Below are positions 21,889 to 32,180 of a stretch of DNA of 64,000 nt, in pieces. The stretch's first letter is position 1; each line of letters opens with the position of its first letter. The stretch is from Lepas anatifera (taxonomy: Eukaryota; Arthropoda; Thecostraca; Lepadidae). The DNA lies in the NCBI GenBank assembly GCA_034440635.1, contig JAOTON010000967.1:320501-384500 (forward strand), in the 5' to 3' direction. The position numbers and the translations under genes are program-made. The notes beneath the pieces were generated by a model. That model was not told the DNA's origin, did no database searches, and saw only the letters and a list, made by a program, of their open reading frames with translations.

Positions 21889-22810
21889 GTAAGAAAAACT
21901 TTGCTTGTGACCTCGGATGTGAAAGGTTGTGGTCTCGAGATGGAGCTCTGTGTAAAAAAGAGTGACCTAGTAGAAGATCTGGTAGATAAAGGTACAATAT
22001 CCGATGCTAAGCGCGGTGTTGAAGTAGCAAAGAAATACCTTATTAGTCACTTAAAGGAGGGAGAATCATTGACAGAAGAATCTGAGACTATGCTGGATCA
22101 GCAACTTGAGTTGTTTTGCAGAAATTTCCGACAGAAGTGGTCATTGGTCAGCCGAGACAAGAACAGGGTTTTCAAGAAATATGGAACCCTCTTGGCATAG
22201 GAAATATTTTTCACTGTCCAAACCGGGGTTTCAGCGAAATCAACGTCTTCGGCCGCACCTGGCGCAGCAGAGCCAAGTCCGAGCCAGCCACTGACAAGAA
22301 AAAGAGGCCGGCCCCAAAAGAGATACAGAGACCTAAGCCAGAAAAGGCGTAAGCGGGCCGCCTCTGAAACTGCTCAGGCGCACGAGATGAAAATTTTTGA
22401 AATTTCTGGTGTGGATGTGGAACTTATCAGGAGACTCGGCACGATCCTTTCGGCTGTGAATGCCTCTGATCAGGTCATTAACGCGGACAAGTTCCAGTCA
22501 CTTCTCCTTCCAATCGGTATGCTCAGTGAGCAGGCCCAGGAGCGGAGGAACAAAGACATAAGGTATCGCGTGAGCACCATGCCAGAAAGACCTCCCGAAA
22601 AGCGACAATCCAAGACCATTGCATCACTTGACGGTGTCCAGCAATCCTGTGATCGTGAAAGCAATCCAAGAAGACTTAGAACGACCCAGACGTGACATCC
22701 GATCGTCCTCTGGAAAACATCATGACATCTCCGCGCTTCTGGTTGCTCCTGGCACTCAACCCGGAGACTCGGATACATCCCATAGTTCAACTGATGATTT
22801 GGATGCATAA
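21889..22810 (+). pseudogene. RAG1/Transib-like transposase, internally deleted
   Basis: One frame runs from about 21889 to near 22580, interrupted only by TAG at 22198-22200. It then continues in the next frame to TAA at 22808-22810. The N-terminal part has FCRNFRQKW...FKKYG, then a basic RGRPQKRYRDLSQKRRKR stretch (about 22300-22352), as I recall from a widespread uncharacterised arthropod protein family. It then jumps to a C-terminal region: ELIRRLGTIL, and LLPIGMLSEQAQERRNKD (about 22501-22554). The E-x-x-N-K pattern matches the region of the last catalytic Glu of RAG1 (Glu962). The middle, where the two catalytic Asp should lie, is absent. The shift near 22590 leads to a tail with SSNPVI and a Ser/Asp-rich end. 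Stop, frameshift and internal deletion make it non-functional. Assignment rests on remembered motifs plus the RSS-like ends. Confidence 0.72.
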
Positions 22811-23713
22811 AAGCGGGTTGGGCGATAAGTTACATTTGCCTGTTTGAAGTGCATTTCCGTCCCCCAACCTACTTGATAGTTCTTAAGAAGTCTTGGAGCA
22901 TATGAAGGCGCTTAATTTTGCTGTTTGTTCCCATCCGATGCCTTTTTTGAAGGTCTCTGATCTTGATGAAGTTTTATATACGAATATTGTTATATTTAGT
23001 GAACTTGCTAGATGCAATTTTTGTGATTTATAAGTATGGGCCGAGTGAGCTGTAACCAACCGCTAGTGAAACGGTGTTTTTTTACTCGGGCAAGCTGCTC
23101 AATTAGGTGAATTCGATATGGTGTTTACAACTCGTTGATAGTGCCTGCAGTAGCTAAAATACATTTTGCTCAGAATGGTAGTAGAACATTTTTTCTCAGA
23201 ACGCTGTTGAACTGCACATGCCTATGTGAAATTTCATCTATTTTTCCATTTCTGATGTTTAGTCCTACAAATCACTATTCAAATCACCTGACCTCATTTG
23301 AGGTCAGCCTGAGAAAGCCCATTTTAGTAAAAGAAAGGTAGGTCTGGCAGCTGCTCATCTGAAAGTAGGATGAACAACTTATTGACGTCCGATGTAATTT
23401 GAATTTTCCCACCGAAACTGGAAGGATCTTCCACTGAAACATCTGACCTCGGTTCAGGTCAACTAGAAGAGATGCATTTGCGGGGCATCAAAACACAAAG
23501 AAGACAATTTCGTAAGATCAGATCTTTGTGATGAAGTTTTAACGTAAATAAATGAGAAACTGATAGCGGATTTACGAACATAAGAATTCAACTTGACCTA
23601 GGTCAAAGACCTGACCTGACTCAAGCTTGAAACTCAACCTCAATAATGCTCAGGATATCAGCATACTGTGATCCAAATTTGAAGGCAATATCTATGATAG
23701 AACGTAAGTTATA

Positions 23714-23752
23714 GATTTTTGTACCGTTTTAGGCCCTCCTTGTAACACTGTG
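23714..23752 (-). promoter_or_regulatory. Right terminal repeat, 23-spacer RSS-like
   Basis: Read inward on the minus strand: heptamer CACAGTG (23752-23746), identical to the consensus RAG heptamer; 23-nt spacer (23745-23723); nonamer ACAAAAATC (23722-23714; 8 of 9 to ACAAAAACC). Confidence 0.85.
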
Positions 23753-25264
23753 CACTGTTCCGGGAAATCGCAGTTAATCCACATCGTATTGAAGATGTCC
23801 AGGAGGCAGACAAGAGACCGATCAGGGAGGTGGTGCAACATTGAGTTAGTTATCAGATCCGGTCCTGGTGAAACTGATTTGCATTTATTGAGAGCATTTT
23901 TAAGTTCAGGCATGGCAAATGGTGTATTATACGAGTCAGTGTTGTTGGTGCCGAAATGGACAGATTTCGCCTCCTCTCGTCTGCGAAAACGTTGAAACTC
24001 GGCGTTCTGGTTTGCTGTGCTACATCTGGTATTGAAAGCAGACGCCATTCGGTTTGCGACCGTCACTGGATCAGTGATCCTCGCATTGTTTTCTACCAAG
24101 ACCGGGGCGGGTGTAGATCTGCGCTTCCCCTAGATACTCTGGATTCGGTTCCAGACCTGTGTTGTGGGAGTGAAACGGTTTACTATGGTTACGTATGATA
24201 TCCACCACCTTCGTTTGGAGTTCAACACGACTCGACGAGCTAATGCTCTAGCCTGCTTAAAAAGTATCAGATTGGAATTAGTAACACGCTTCTTGAAAAT
24301 ACGCAGAGCCCGTTTCCTTTTCAAAATGGCATTTTTACATTCCAAGTTCCACCATGGAACTGGGATATGCCTAAGGCTTTTTGATGTCATTGGTATAAAA
24401 AGCTTAGCGGCTGTGATAACCATGTCGTTAAACTTACTAACTGCCTGGGTTGCCGAGGCCCCCTCTGTGGAGAGGTCCACCGTACCGCACGCACCCTCAA
24501 AGCCAGCCCAGTCTGCGCAACGGGAGTTCCAGCGGATCGGTAGGCTTGTCGGAGCACGTGGCCGGACTGGTTTAAGAACGATAGGATAGCGATCGCTGCC
24601 GAAAGTATCATCGAGAGTATTCCATTGGAAATGGCTGAGGAGGGAAGGGGAGCAGACAGAAAGGTCTATGGCCGAGCACGTGCCAGATGGAAAAGTTATA
24701 TGAGTGGAGCGACCAGTGTTTAGGATACAAAGTGAATTTTGGTGAAGAAAACGCTCTACAGTTCGGCCCCGAGGGCCCGTGCGACCGGTGGTTTCGCCCC
24801 AAGCAGGGCTATGAGCATTAAAATCACCCATTATATAAATGGGGCTGGAAGCTGATCTACTATGTTGTTTAGGTCATTGATATTTAGACTGCAGCCCGGT
24901 GGAAGGTAAATTGAGGATATTGTCAATTTTAAAAATCCAAAGTTCACTCGGGCAGCTACTGCCTGCAGCCCTGTGATTAAGGCTATACGGTGACATGGGG
25001 TGGAATGGTGCACCGGAACCATAACACCGCCGTATGCGATTGTAGTACTAAAAATGTATTTTCTAAATGTTTGATAATTTCTTATATCAACGGCAGCCAC
25101 AGGAGGCAGCTTCGTCTCCTGGAGGCATATAACTGAGGGGTTGTACTCCGATAAAATGTGCTGTAGGTCTGAAAAGTTAGCTCGGAGACCTCGGCAGTTC
25201 CATTGTATGATTGATGTCATCAAGATTAAAAGAAACAGCCTTGTTAAATAGTACATAAGTCGGC

Positions 25265-26902
25265 CTAGCCCTTCCAAGGGGGACCGCAGCCCCCGTATGA
25301 GCCCCTAGATGGTGCCAGGGAGGGGCCGCCGAGCCGGTTACGGACCGGACCACGACCTCGTCCGGTATCCAGCGAGTTTCCGCGTGCCCTCGAGGTTTGC
25401 GGTTGGATGAGGGGGGGGCTCTCAGCCGGACGCTTAACCGGGGACCTTCCCCGAGAACAAGTTTCAAAATTTTTGCCGACTGCTGCCACCGTGGACGACT
25501 GAGTCTGGGAGAGCGGCTGTGTGGGCGCCAGGTCCGTGTCTGACGTGGACGGAGGCAGCGGCGCTGAGCCAGTGCCGCCGGCGGGTGGTTTGATGGGCGA
25601 CAGTGGGCGGCGCCTCCCCGTGGGGGAGGGTTTGCCTCTTCGTCCCACCACTGTCCAGCCCTCCAAGTCCGGCGGGGATTCGCCGCTGGGAGGCTGGCCA
25701 GCAGCCGTCGTCGGCTGGTGTACAAGGGCAGGATCAGATCCCCGCCCCCGCCCCCAGCGGGAGCTGGAGGTGGAGAGATAAAAGCGGGAGTGTTGTTCCG
25801 CTCCCGGTCCCCGTCCCGCAGGGAGGGGGCTTGGAGGAGGTGCCGCCGCCGGCTCAGGTGCCGGGGCGACGGGCTGGCCAGAGATGACCAGCCCCATCTT
25901 ACCTGCCAGGCGGACGAAGTCCGCCATGGTCAGGGATCCGATGACCTCCTCCGGGGTCATCCGTGATGGTGGTGGGGGTCCCACCGAAGCTACATCGGAG
26001 TACTTTTTCCGCGGGTGGCGGGCCTCGTAGGCTTCGCGGGCTTCTCGGAAGTTCAGGCGTCCTTTGACCTTAATTACCATAATCTCTTTCTCCTTTTGAA
26101 GTGAAGGGCAGTCGCGGTCAGTGGCAGAGTGAGGGAGCTGACCCTCGCCGCAGTTGATACAGTATTTGTTGGCTGAGCAGTCATCGGCTACGTGATCGCT
26201 GGATCCACATCTGGCACATACGCGCTTGCCCCTACATGTGGTGGTGGTGTGGCCGTAGTGCTGGCATCTAAAACATCTCATGGGTGACGGGATGAACAAT
26301 CGGACGCCGATTCGGAGGTACCCTACGTATATGTGCTCGGGAATGTCGGTCTTATCAAATGTCAGAACAATTGTATCGCTTTCCTCTATCTCAGAACCTC
26401 TCCTTGTCTTCATGCGTCGGGCGTCAACAACACCGAAATCAGCAAGGCCATCAACAATCTCATCGTCACACACGCCTCTCAGCTCTGGACACCGGATAAC
26501 ACCTTTCGAGAAGTTCTTTGTTTTGTGTGGTACGCAAGTGACCTTGAGTGAAACTGATGTTTTCTTGCCATTTACCCGCTTAGAGAATGATATTTGCGTC
26601 ATGTGTAGTGCACGTTCTGCCTCCTTTTGGTCCGCAAACTCCAGTTCCAACGCACCATCCCTCAGACTATCACAGCGTACAATATTTCCCAGATGGTCAC
26701 ATGCTTCTTTTTTCTGGAACGGTGATAGTGCGCCGAGACTGGATTCCAGTCCCTTCATGACCAGCACGCGTGGATTTGTCGGGTGTAGAGCTTTCGGTGC
26801 AGTACCTCCTCCTGGTGGAGGTCGGAGAGGTCCGGCTCTGGACTGATCTGGTACAGACGAGGATGTGAGGGGAGAGGGGTTTTCGAGGTTAGAGGTATCC
26901 AT
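25265..26902 (-). CDS. LINE E ORF1 (gag-like, CCHC knuckles)
   Basis: Intact 545-residue frame. Residues 1-50 are Pro/Ser-rich. Residues about 60-195 form an RRM-like or ORF1-specific fold ending in IPEHIYVGYLRIGVRLFI. Three CCHC knuckles follow from about residue 208: CFRCQHYGHTTTTC, CARCGSSDHVADDC, CINCGEGQ...DC. Then there is a conserved FREAREAYEARHP segment, an EEVIGSLT..DFVRLAGKMGL helix, and a long Pro/Arg-rich tail ending GPPWKG. The expected role is RNA binding and RNP formation. ORF2 begins 46 nt after the ORF1 stop codon. No stop or shift is seen, unlike the same ORF in LINEs C, D and F. Confidence 0.9.
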   Translation of the reverse strand: MDTSNLENPSPLTSSSVPDQSRAGPLRPPPGGGTAPKALHPTNPRVLVMKGLESSLGALSPFQKKEACDHLGNIVRCDSLRDGALELEFADQKEAERALHMTQISFSKRVNGKKTSVSLKVTCVPHKTKNFSKGVIRCPELRGVCDDEIVDGLADFGVVDARRMKTRRGSEIEESDTIVLTFDKTDIPEHIYVGYLRIGVRLFIPSPMRCFRCQHYGHTTTTCRGKRVCARCGSSDHVADDCSANKYCINCGEGQLPHSATDRDCPSLQKEKEIMVIKVKGRLNFREAREAYEARHPRKKYSDVASVGPPPPSRMTPEEVIGSLTMADFVRLAGKMGLVISGQPVAPAPEPAAAPPPSPLPAGRGPGAEQHSRFYLSTSSSRWGRGRGSDPALVHQPTTAAGQPPSGESPPDLEGWTVVGRRGKPSPTGRRRPLSPIKPPAGGTGSAPLPPSTSDTDLAPTQPLSQTQSSTVAAVGKNFETCSRGRSPVKRPAESPPLIQPQTSRARGNSLDTGRGRGPVRNRLGGPSLAPSRGSYGGCGPPWKG

Positions 26903-28035
26903 GGAAGTATTGGTTGAATTCAGCCAGCCATGTGCGCCCCCCTTCCAACGAGGGTGCTACAGGGCGAAACGACGCGCGGGCTGGCTATACAGGGGGAGAC
27001 GCCGCCGTTACAGAGGGGGGAGAGAGACTCACCAAACCCCCACTGCCCCGACGACGGTCCCCCCTTGCACCTAGCCTAGACGACCCCGGGCGAGGCGCGG
27101 ACACCCCACCCCGCCCGGGTGAAGTTGGGACTTCACCCAAGGAGGGAGGGGCAGCCGAGCCCTACCAAAGGCCGACAGACTTTTACAATGCTGCTACTCT
27201 TGTCGATGCCTTCAAGAGTTCCCCGCCCTTGCGGAAATCCGGATCAAAGTAGAGTGTTGCTAGTGGCACACGAACCAAAACAGAGCCTACCTCAGCTCAG
27301 CTACCAGGACTCCTTCATCCCGGGGTACGGGTCGGTGCGCAGCTCACCTTAAAAAGACAGGCGCCCCCACAAGGCCTCATCGGAGCAGGCGACTACCACC
27401 TGCTCGTCACAACTGATTCCCGGCTGGTCCGAGAGAAGCGAGCCCCCGGCTCGCAGGGCCGGCGACTAGAGGGATCCAATCGTCAGCCACACGAGCCGGA
27501 GGCCCACATACTCCCAGACCATCCAGGAATCATAGGCACGTGCGGGGACGCCCATAACACTGGGGAAAAGGTGGGTAACTGGGAGGTTATGAGTTGGGAA
27601 AGGAAGCGGGTCGGTCTGCGCTGTCCAGTCCAGCCGCGCGCCACACGCGACCGAGATGTCCACACTCAAGGCGAGCAAGAGTGCACACATCCCCGCCACC
27701 CACGGAGACGCGCCGGGCTAGACATCGCAAACAGTGGATAGGAGGGGTATTTAGGAGTGGACAGAAAGGATACGGGTGGAAAGGCATGGATACACAAGGA
27801 AATAAGGAAAGAAGAGGAAAAGGAACAAGGAGTGGGTGGGATTTGAAGTTAGGAGGGCTAACAAAGGATGAGGATGGCAGTGTCGATTTGGCCCATCACC
27901 CGAAGGCGGGAGGCGAAACACATCCTGCCAACTGGGGTCGCGGGTGTCGTCACATCCCGTACCCAATTTTCCATGTGCCGGACAAGTCAGCAGGAGCAGA
28001 CGAGTCCAGCAGATGGAAATCGGTCCCCTGCGGGG
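26903..28035 (-). promoter_or_regulatory. LINE E 5' UTR / probable internal promoter
   Basis: 1.13 kb between the element 5' end and the ORF1 start, similar to 42569-43686 of LINE C and 28464-29140 of LINE F. The GC-rich part near ORF1 includes GGGTGAAGT and a conserved TTTTACAATGCTGCTACTCT. LINEs transcribe from internal promoters, so the promoter should lie here; no defined element was recognised. The first 70 nt can fold as a long stem. Confidence 0.6.
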
Positions 28036-29140
28036 AAGTTCCTGGCTACTGACTACTCCCTTCCTAAAGTTCTTTGTCGATGGTCCTCCACCGAGATGGC
28101 GGTTTTACAAGTCTTTTTGAGTCCAGATTCTTTTTTTGTGAACGTCAGTTCTGACACAGAGAGTGCACGCTCGGCATCTGCTGTCTTTGCAAATTCGACT
28201 TCTAACGCTCCATCACGCAATTTCTCACATCTCACAACCTTTCCAAGATGGTCAAGGGGCTCCCTTCGCTTGAAGGGCGACATGACCGCAAGAGATGCAT
28301 CTTGTCCCCGCATTACCAGAACTCGGGGGCAAGTGGGTCGGATGTTCGGGTGTTGCGAACCGGATCTCGGTGTTCGCTCGGTCCCCTCCCCACTAGGGGG
28401 CTGGGAGGTGTCTACCTCCTGTGGAGGGTAAGGAGTGGGATTTATGGTGTCTGTGGTATCCATGGGAGTATGATTAATTTCGGCCAGTCACGTGCGCCCC
28501 CTTCCAACGAAGGTGCCACAGGGCGAGACGACGCACGGGCTGGCTATACGGGAGGAGACGCCGCCGTTACAGAGGGGGAGAGAGACTCACCAAACCCCTC
28601 CTGCCCCGACGACGTTCCCCCTTGCACCTAGCCTAGACGACCCCGGGCGGGGCACGGACACCCCACCGTCCCCGGGTGAAGTCGGGACCTCACCAAAGGA
28701 GGGAGGGGCAGCCGAGCCCCACCAAAGGCCGACAGACTTTTACAATGCTGCTACTCTTGTCGATGCCTTCAAGAGTTCCCCGCCCTTGCGGAAATCCGGA
28801 CCAAAGTAGAGTGTTGCTGAAGGCATACGAACCGACACAGCGCATACCTCAGCTCAGCCACCAGGACTCCTTCATCCCGGGGTACGAGTCGGTGCGCAGC
28901 TCACCTTAAAAATACAGGCGCCCCCACACGGCCTCATCGGTGCAGGCGACTACCACCCGCTCGTCACAACTGATTCCCGCCTGGTCCGAGAGAAGCGAGC
29001 CCCCAGCCCGCAGTGCCGGCGATTAGAAGGATCCAATCGTCAGCCACGCGAGCCGGAGGCCCACATACACCCAGACCATCCAGGAACCACAGGCACGTGC
29101 GGGGACGCCCATGACACTGGGGAATAGATGGATAACAGGG
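28036..29140 (-). mobile_element. 5' part of LINE F (5' UTR and start of ORF1)
   Basis: Minus-strand LINE nearly identical to LINE C, 5'-truncated near 29140 (about 440 bp of UTR missing). It is cut at 28036 by LINE E after GTAGCCAGGAACTT. The continuation is at 10178-12404 on the plus strand. Together they show F was the host into which E inserted. Confidence 0.85.
28053..28463 (-). pseudogene. LINE F ORF1, N-terminal fragment
   Basis: First 127 or so codons match LINE C ORF1 (MDTTDTINPTPYPPQE... PRVLVMRGQDASLAV), with small differences. It includes the first half of the region before the knuckles. The frame shifts by a small deletion near 28071, just before the LINE E insertion point. Confidence 0.85.
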
Positions 29141-32100
29141 AATTTATGAATTGAACATCCCATGGATTGAACATTCATGTGGATATGAAATTGGTGCATC
29201 TGCAGGACCATATGAAAGAACGTCACACATAAAATTTCAGTCCGAAGCAGCGCTTGAGGTCAGATCTAGAGGTCAGATCTAGAGGTAATCTAAGGTCACG
29301 CGTTTTCGCCGACTTGTCTTCAATCAAACTAAGATAATTATTGCGTTCACAAAATTTTGATGACCAAATTGTTACCAATCCCAGTCAAATGCTTCAAAAC
29401 CTTGAAACTGGTCTCAAATTGGGTGTGACCCATATGTGACCTTTGACCTCATTAGATTAAATTGTGTGATGTGACACATTTTGGGGTTTGCGTGCAGTGG
29501 CCACCAAGTATGGAATGTTATAGGTTAGCTGGGTACCGTCAAATTTTAGTTTTTTTAAGCTATGTCACATGCTTTAACATAGGCTTAAGTCTGGTCGAAA
29601 ATTGCAGGGAGAGCCCCGCCCCTCTTTCTAGGCCTCCCGGACCAGGCCCCAGCATCCGTGGTACCTGACCCGCTTCTATCAGCAGTCAGTGCTCAGCAGG
29701 CATTGTGGCGTCGTGTGTCACGATGTGGACCGGGGCTACCATTTGAGAACGCAATGGCGGGTCGAAATTGATAAATGGGAAAAATTATGTCGAATTGAAA
29801 AATAATTAAATGAGTAGTGGATTTCACCTTTTTGGGGGATTTAAGAGTAAAAACGGTTTCTTACCCATATCCCCCTGGGGAGGTATGACCATCGGGCCGA
29901 TTTCCGGTGCAATCGGTCGACGGGCCCGCACCCTTCCCCCTTTGAGGGAGGGAGGGGGATGCATCCTTCACCGTCTGGGAGGCCTGGCACTCTGCAAACG
30001 GCTCGGGTCCTGAGCGGGTGTCGCCGCGGGCACCGGCGGCAGAGGCAAGTGCTAGGGGCAGGGAACAACAAAGCAACAGAATGTGAGTACCCGGAATAAC
30101 GAGCCGTTCAAAATTAGTGGTTCCCCTCCAAATTTTCGACCAGACTTTAGACGAAATATTGATTTCGGTGGAACTATGTGATTGAATTTGGCATATGGCG
30201 TGGAGTGAAACTAGACCTCGAAACATTTAATTTTGGTACTTGGCTATTGCAGGTATTACATAGGATGTTAAATGGGGAAAGTAACGGGGGGATAGGTGTG
30301 TCTGATCGGGGACGATGTGATGTTGAGTGACTGCAGATTTCCGAAACATATTGAAAAATGTAGCTGGCGCAAGAGCGAAGAACGTTTTATTGCGAGATGT
30401 CCAACCAAATCTGTGGTACATTTTTTCGATACAGTGAGGTATGAGAATGTAGAGTCCAACCTATCATAACTAACATGCTAATTGCTAACCAAGGTCGTAA
30501 CGTAGATTGTAATTTAGATTCTTATGTTATCAAGGTCGCTATGAAACTGATCGCTTTGGTTTTGTTTCTTTGAATGCCTAACACTCTGTCCAAAATAAAA
30601 ATAAATTCCCGCTTTGCTATCGAAGCATTTATAAGGGTGAGGGTAAAAATGAGGACTAAGAACCGATGAAAGAATATCGGTTATAATGTTAATAAGCTTA
30701 ATAACTTGTGCTATGAAACGGTTAGAGTAATCGATAATAATCGAGTAATTTCGAGTTCTTGCCGCCTTGAGCGTAGCTATTGATTGGATGATTAAAGTGC
30801 GAGTGCGTGCAATATTTATAGCGTAAGATGCGTAAACGGACTAATATTTAATAACCTTTATAATAAACTAGCAACAGCAATGAACGTAACAGAATTTAAA
30901 TTCGTCTTATTATTCCTCGGAATCGCTACACGTATCGAACTGAATGCGAAACGCGTAAAGTGCACTAAAAGGGGGGAAATCACCGTTCTGAGGAAACGCG
31001 AGCCGGCTACGAGAGAAGCGATGGCGTGTGGCTGACTGGTGCAGCGGCTGATGGTAAGTAGTATATATTTTTGGGGCAGGGGGTAATGCAACACACCCTA
31101 CAGGCGCGACCCTTGTGGTTTATGATAGTATCCGTTGATGAGTCTGTATGCAATCGGTTCCGTATAAATTGACAGCGCATATTCTAGAAGATTCTCTGAG
31201 TATTGGCTTTGCATAAGAAATCAAATAAATAAGAGGCTAATTATTGTTCCTCAAGGAACAGGTAAAATATTGATGATTAATTATAAATTGATTGAGAAAG
31301 GTAATATTAATATAATGTGCACGCATTGCAACTAGTAACGGTAATTAAGCTGCATGATAAAGGTTTAAAAACGACGTAGAAGGGGCCCCAAGGAGGGGAA
31401 ACATTTATCGCACAATACCACACGCCAATGACACAAACCTCCCCTCCAAAATAATGACAGTTACTTGTTAAATTCTGTGATAGTGTGTTAAATTTTGAAA
31501 TAGTGAGGAGCATTTACCCAGTAAATTTCTGCCTGTCGTTCTTTGCATTTCGTTAGACTTGATAATTACTTTAATTACGTTGAAAACAATGCAGAATAAT
31601 AATGAGTAGATGATAAAGTAAACCATTTATGTTGCATTAATAAACTAGAGCTATTATTTTTTGCTAATTGTTGTAACATTAGTGTTGCCAATTGGGATGT
31701 TTAAGCTTCTTGGTAAATATTTTGAGATCACCCTCCAACAATTTTTGCCCAGGGCACTGCCAAGTAACAGAAACCTGGAAAACGCAGGGTGCACGAGCCC
31801 ACTTCCACACGCATAGGAAGACCGGCAAGTCCAGCAAGATTTTTTTTTATTTCATGTGTGTTATTTCGTTGGCAAGATTCCGGTGAAATGGGACCGCGCA
31901 TAGGCAGGCTGAATCTCGTGATCGCCGTCGATGTTTTAGGAATGTGAATAGTACGTTGAAATTATTAGCTCGAATATTGATATAATTAAAGTATGATGCC
32001 ATTGATGAGAAAAATATGTCTCCAATTGTATTTAAATGTTACATACCCCCCTTATTATCGGAACTTCATAAGTCAAAATGAGTATTAAGTAAACTGAATG

Positions 32101-32180
32101 TATTTATATGTGAGAAAGAAAAAAATGTAACGTTCAATGTATGTGAAAGGTAAAGTAATGTAAATCATCTTGGGTATCAT
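29141..32180. other. AT-rich interval, no gene recognised
   Basis: 29166-29260 is an inverted copy of a repeat at 38893-38955 (shared TGACGTTCTTTCATATGG). 29250-29460 is dense in GGTCA/TGACC motifs, with AGGTCAGATCTAG twice in tandem at 29258-29285. 29900-30070 is a GC-rich patch. I see no protein family, terminal repeats or RNA gene in the remainder. Confidence 0.4.

Larger units (their letters stand above)
20790..23752. mobile_element. Transib/RAG-type DNA transposon, non-autonomous
   Basis: 2,963-bp insertion in LINE E ORF2, flanked by the 5-bp duplication CACTG (20785-20789, 23753-23757). Removing element plus one TSD restores the ORF2 frame. Terminal inverted repeats of about 38 bp (three mismatches) read CACWGTG, then TTACAAGGAGGGCC, then an A-rich nonamer after a 23-nt spacer. 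Known of the family: Transib elements and protoRAG make 5-bp duplications and have RAG-signal-like ends. The interior has a CpG-rich stretch (21335-21425), a broken transposase gene (21889-22810) and a 900-bp 3' region with AGGTCA-type repeats. I see no intact transposase, so mobilisation would need one in trans. Confidence 0.88.
18513..25219 (-). pseudogene. LINE E ORF2 (endonuclease-RT-RNase H), disrupted
   Basis: Endonuclease: QWNCRGLR, QETKL, GDFNAHSPAWG. The expected SDH reads GSDRYPI, so the catalytic His is replaced by Arg. RT: FRPISLTSCVGK, a TRSTIDH motif, and FFDD in place of the usual Y/FxDD. RNase H: YTDGSKSASGTG, ELYALF, SDSLSLLQ, HVGIPGNERAD, all four acidic residues kept. A CCHC-like knuckle (CQRCGDRLTTRH...C) closes the protein. 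Breaks are a 1-nt deletion near 24833, a TAG at 24132-24130, and the Transib element at 20790-23752. The 759-codon RT/RNase H part remains open, suggesting recent loss. Start chosen at the ATG just before QWNCRG; an in-frame ATG lies 58 nt upstream. Confidence 0.9.
18325..28035 (-). mobile_element. LINE E, full-length I/Jockey-group non-LTR element
   Basis: Starts at 28035 with CCCCGCAGGGGACC. It has a 1.1-kb 5' UTR, ORF1 (26902-25265), ORF2 (25219-18513) and a 3' UTR that continues at 10061-10177 after removal of T and an inversion. Without the 2,963-bp Transib insertion and its 5-bp TSD the element is about 6.87 kb, close to LINE C. The 14-bp TSD GTAGCCAGGAACTT lies at 28036-28049 and at 10178-10191. 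The RNase H domain after the reverse transcriptase places it in the I/Jockey part of the LINE tree; the exact clade needs a phylogeny. Confidence 0.9.

Noticed and set aside
20790..23752. hAT or P-type assignment for the element in LINE E
   Set aside because: Target duplication is 5 bp, not 8, and the ends are CACWGTG with a 23-nt-spaced nonamer.
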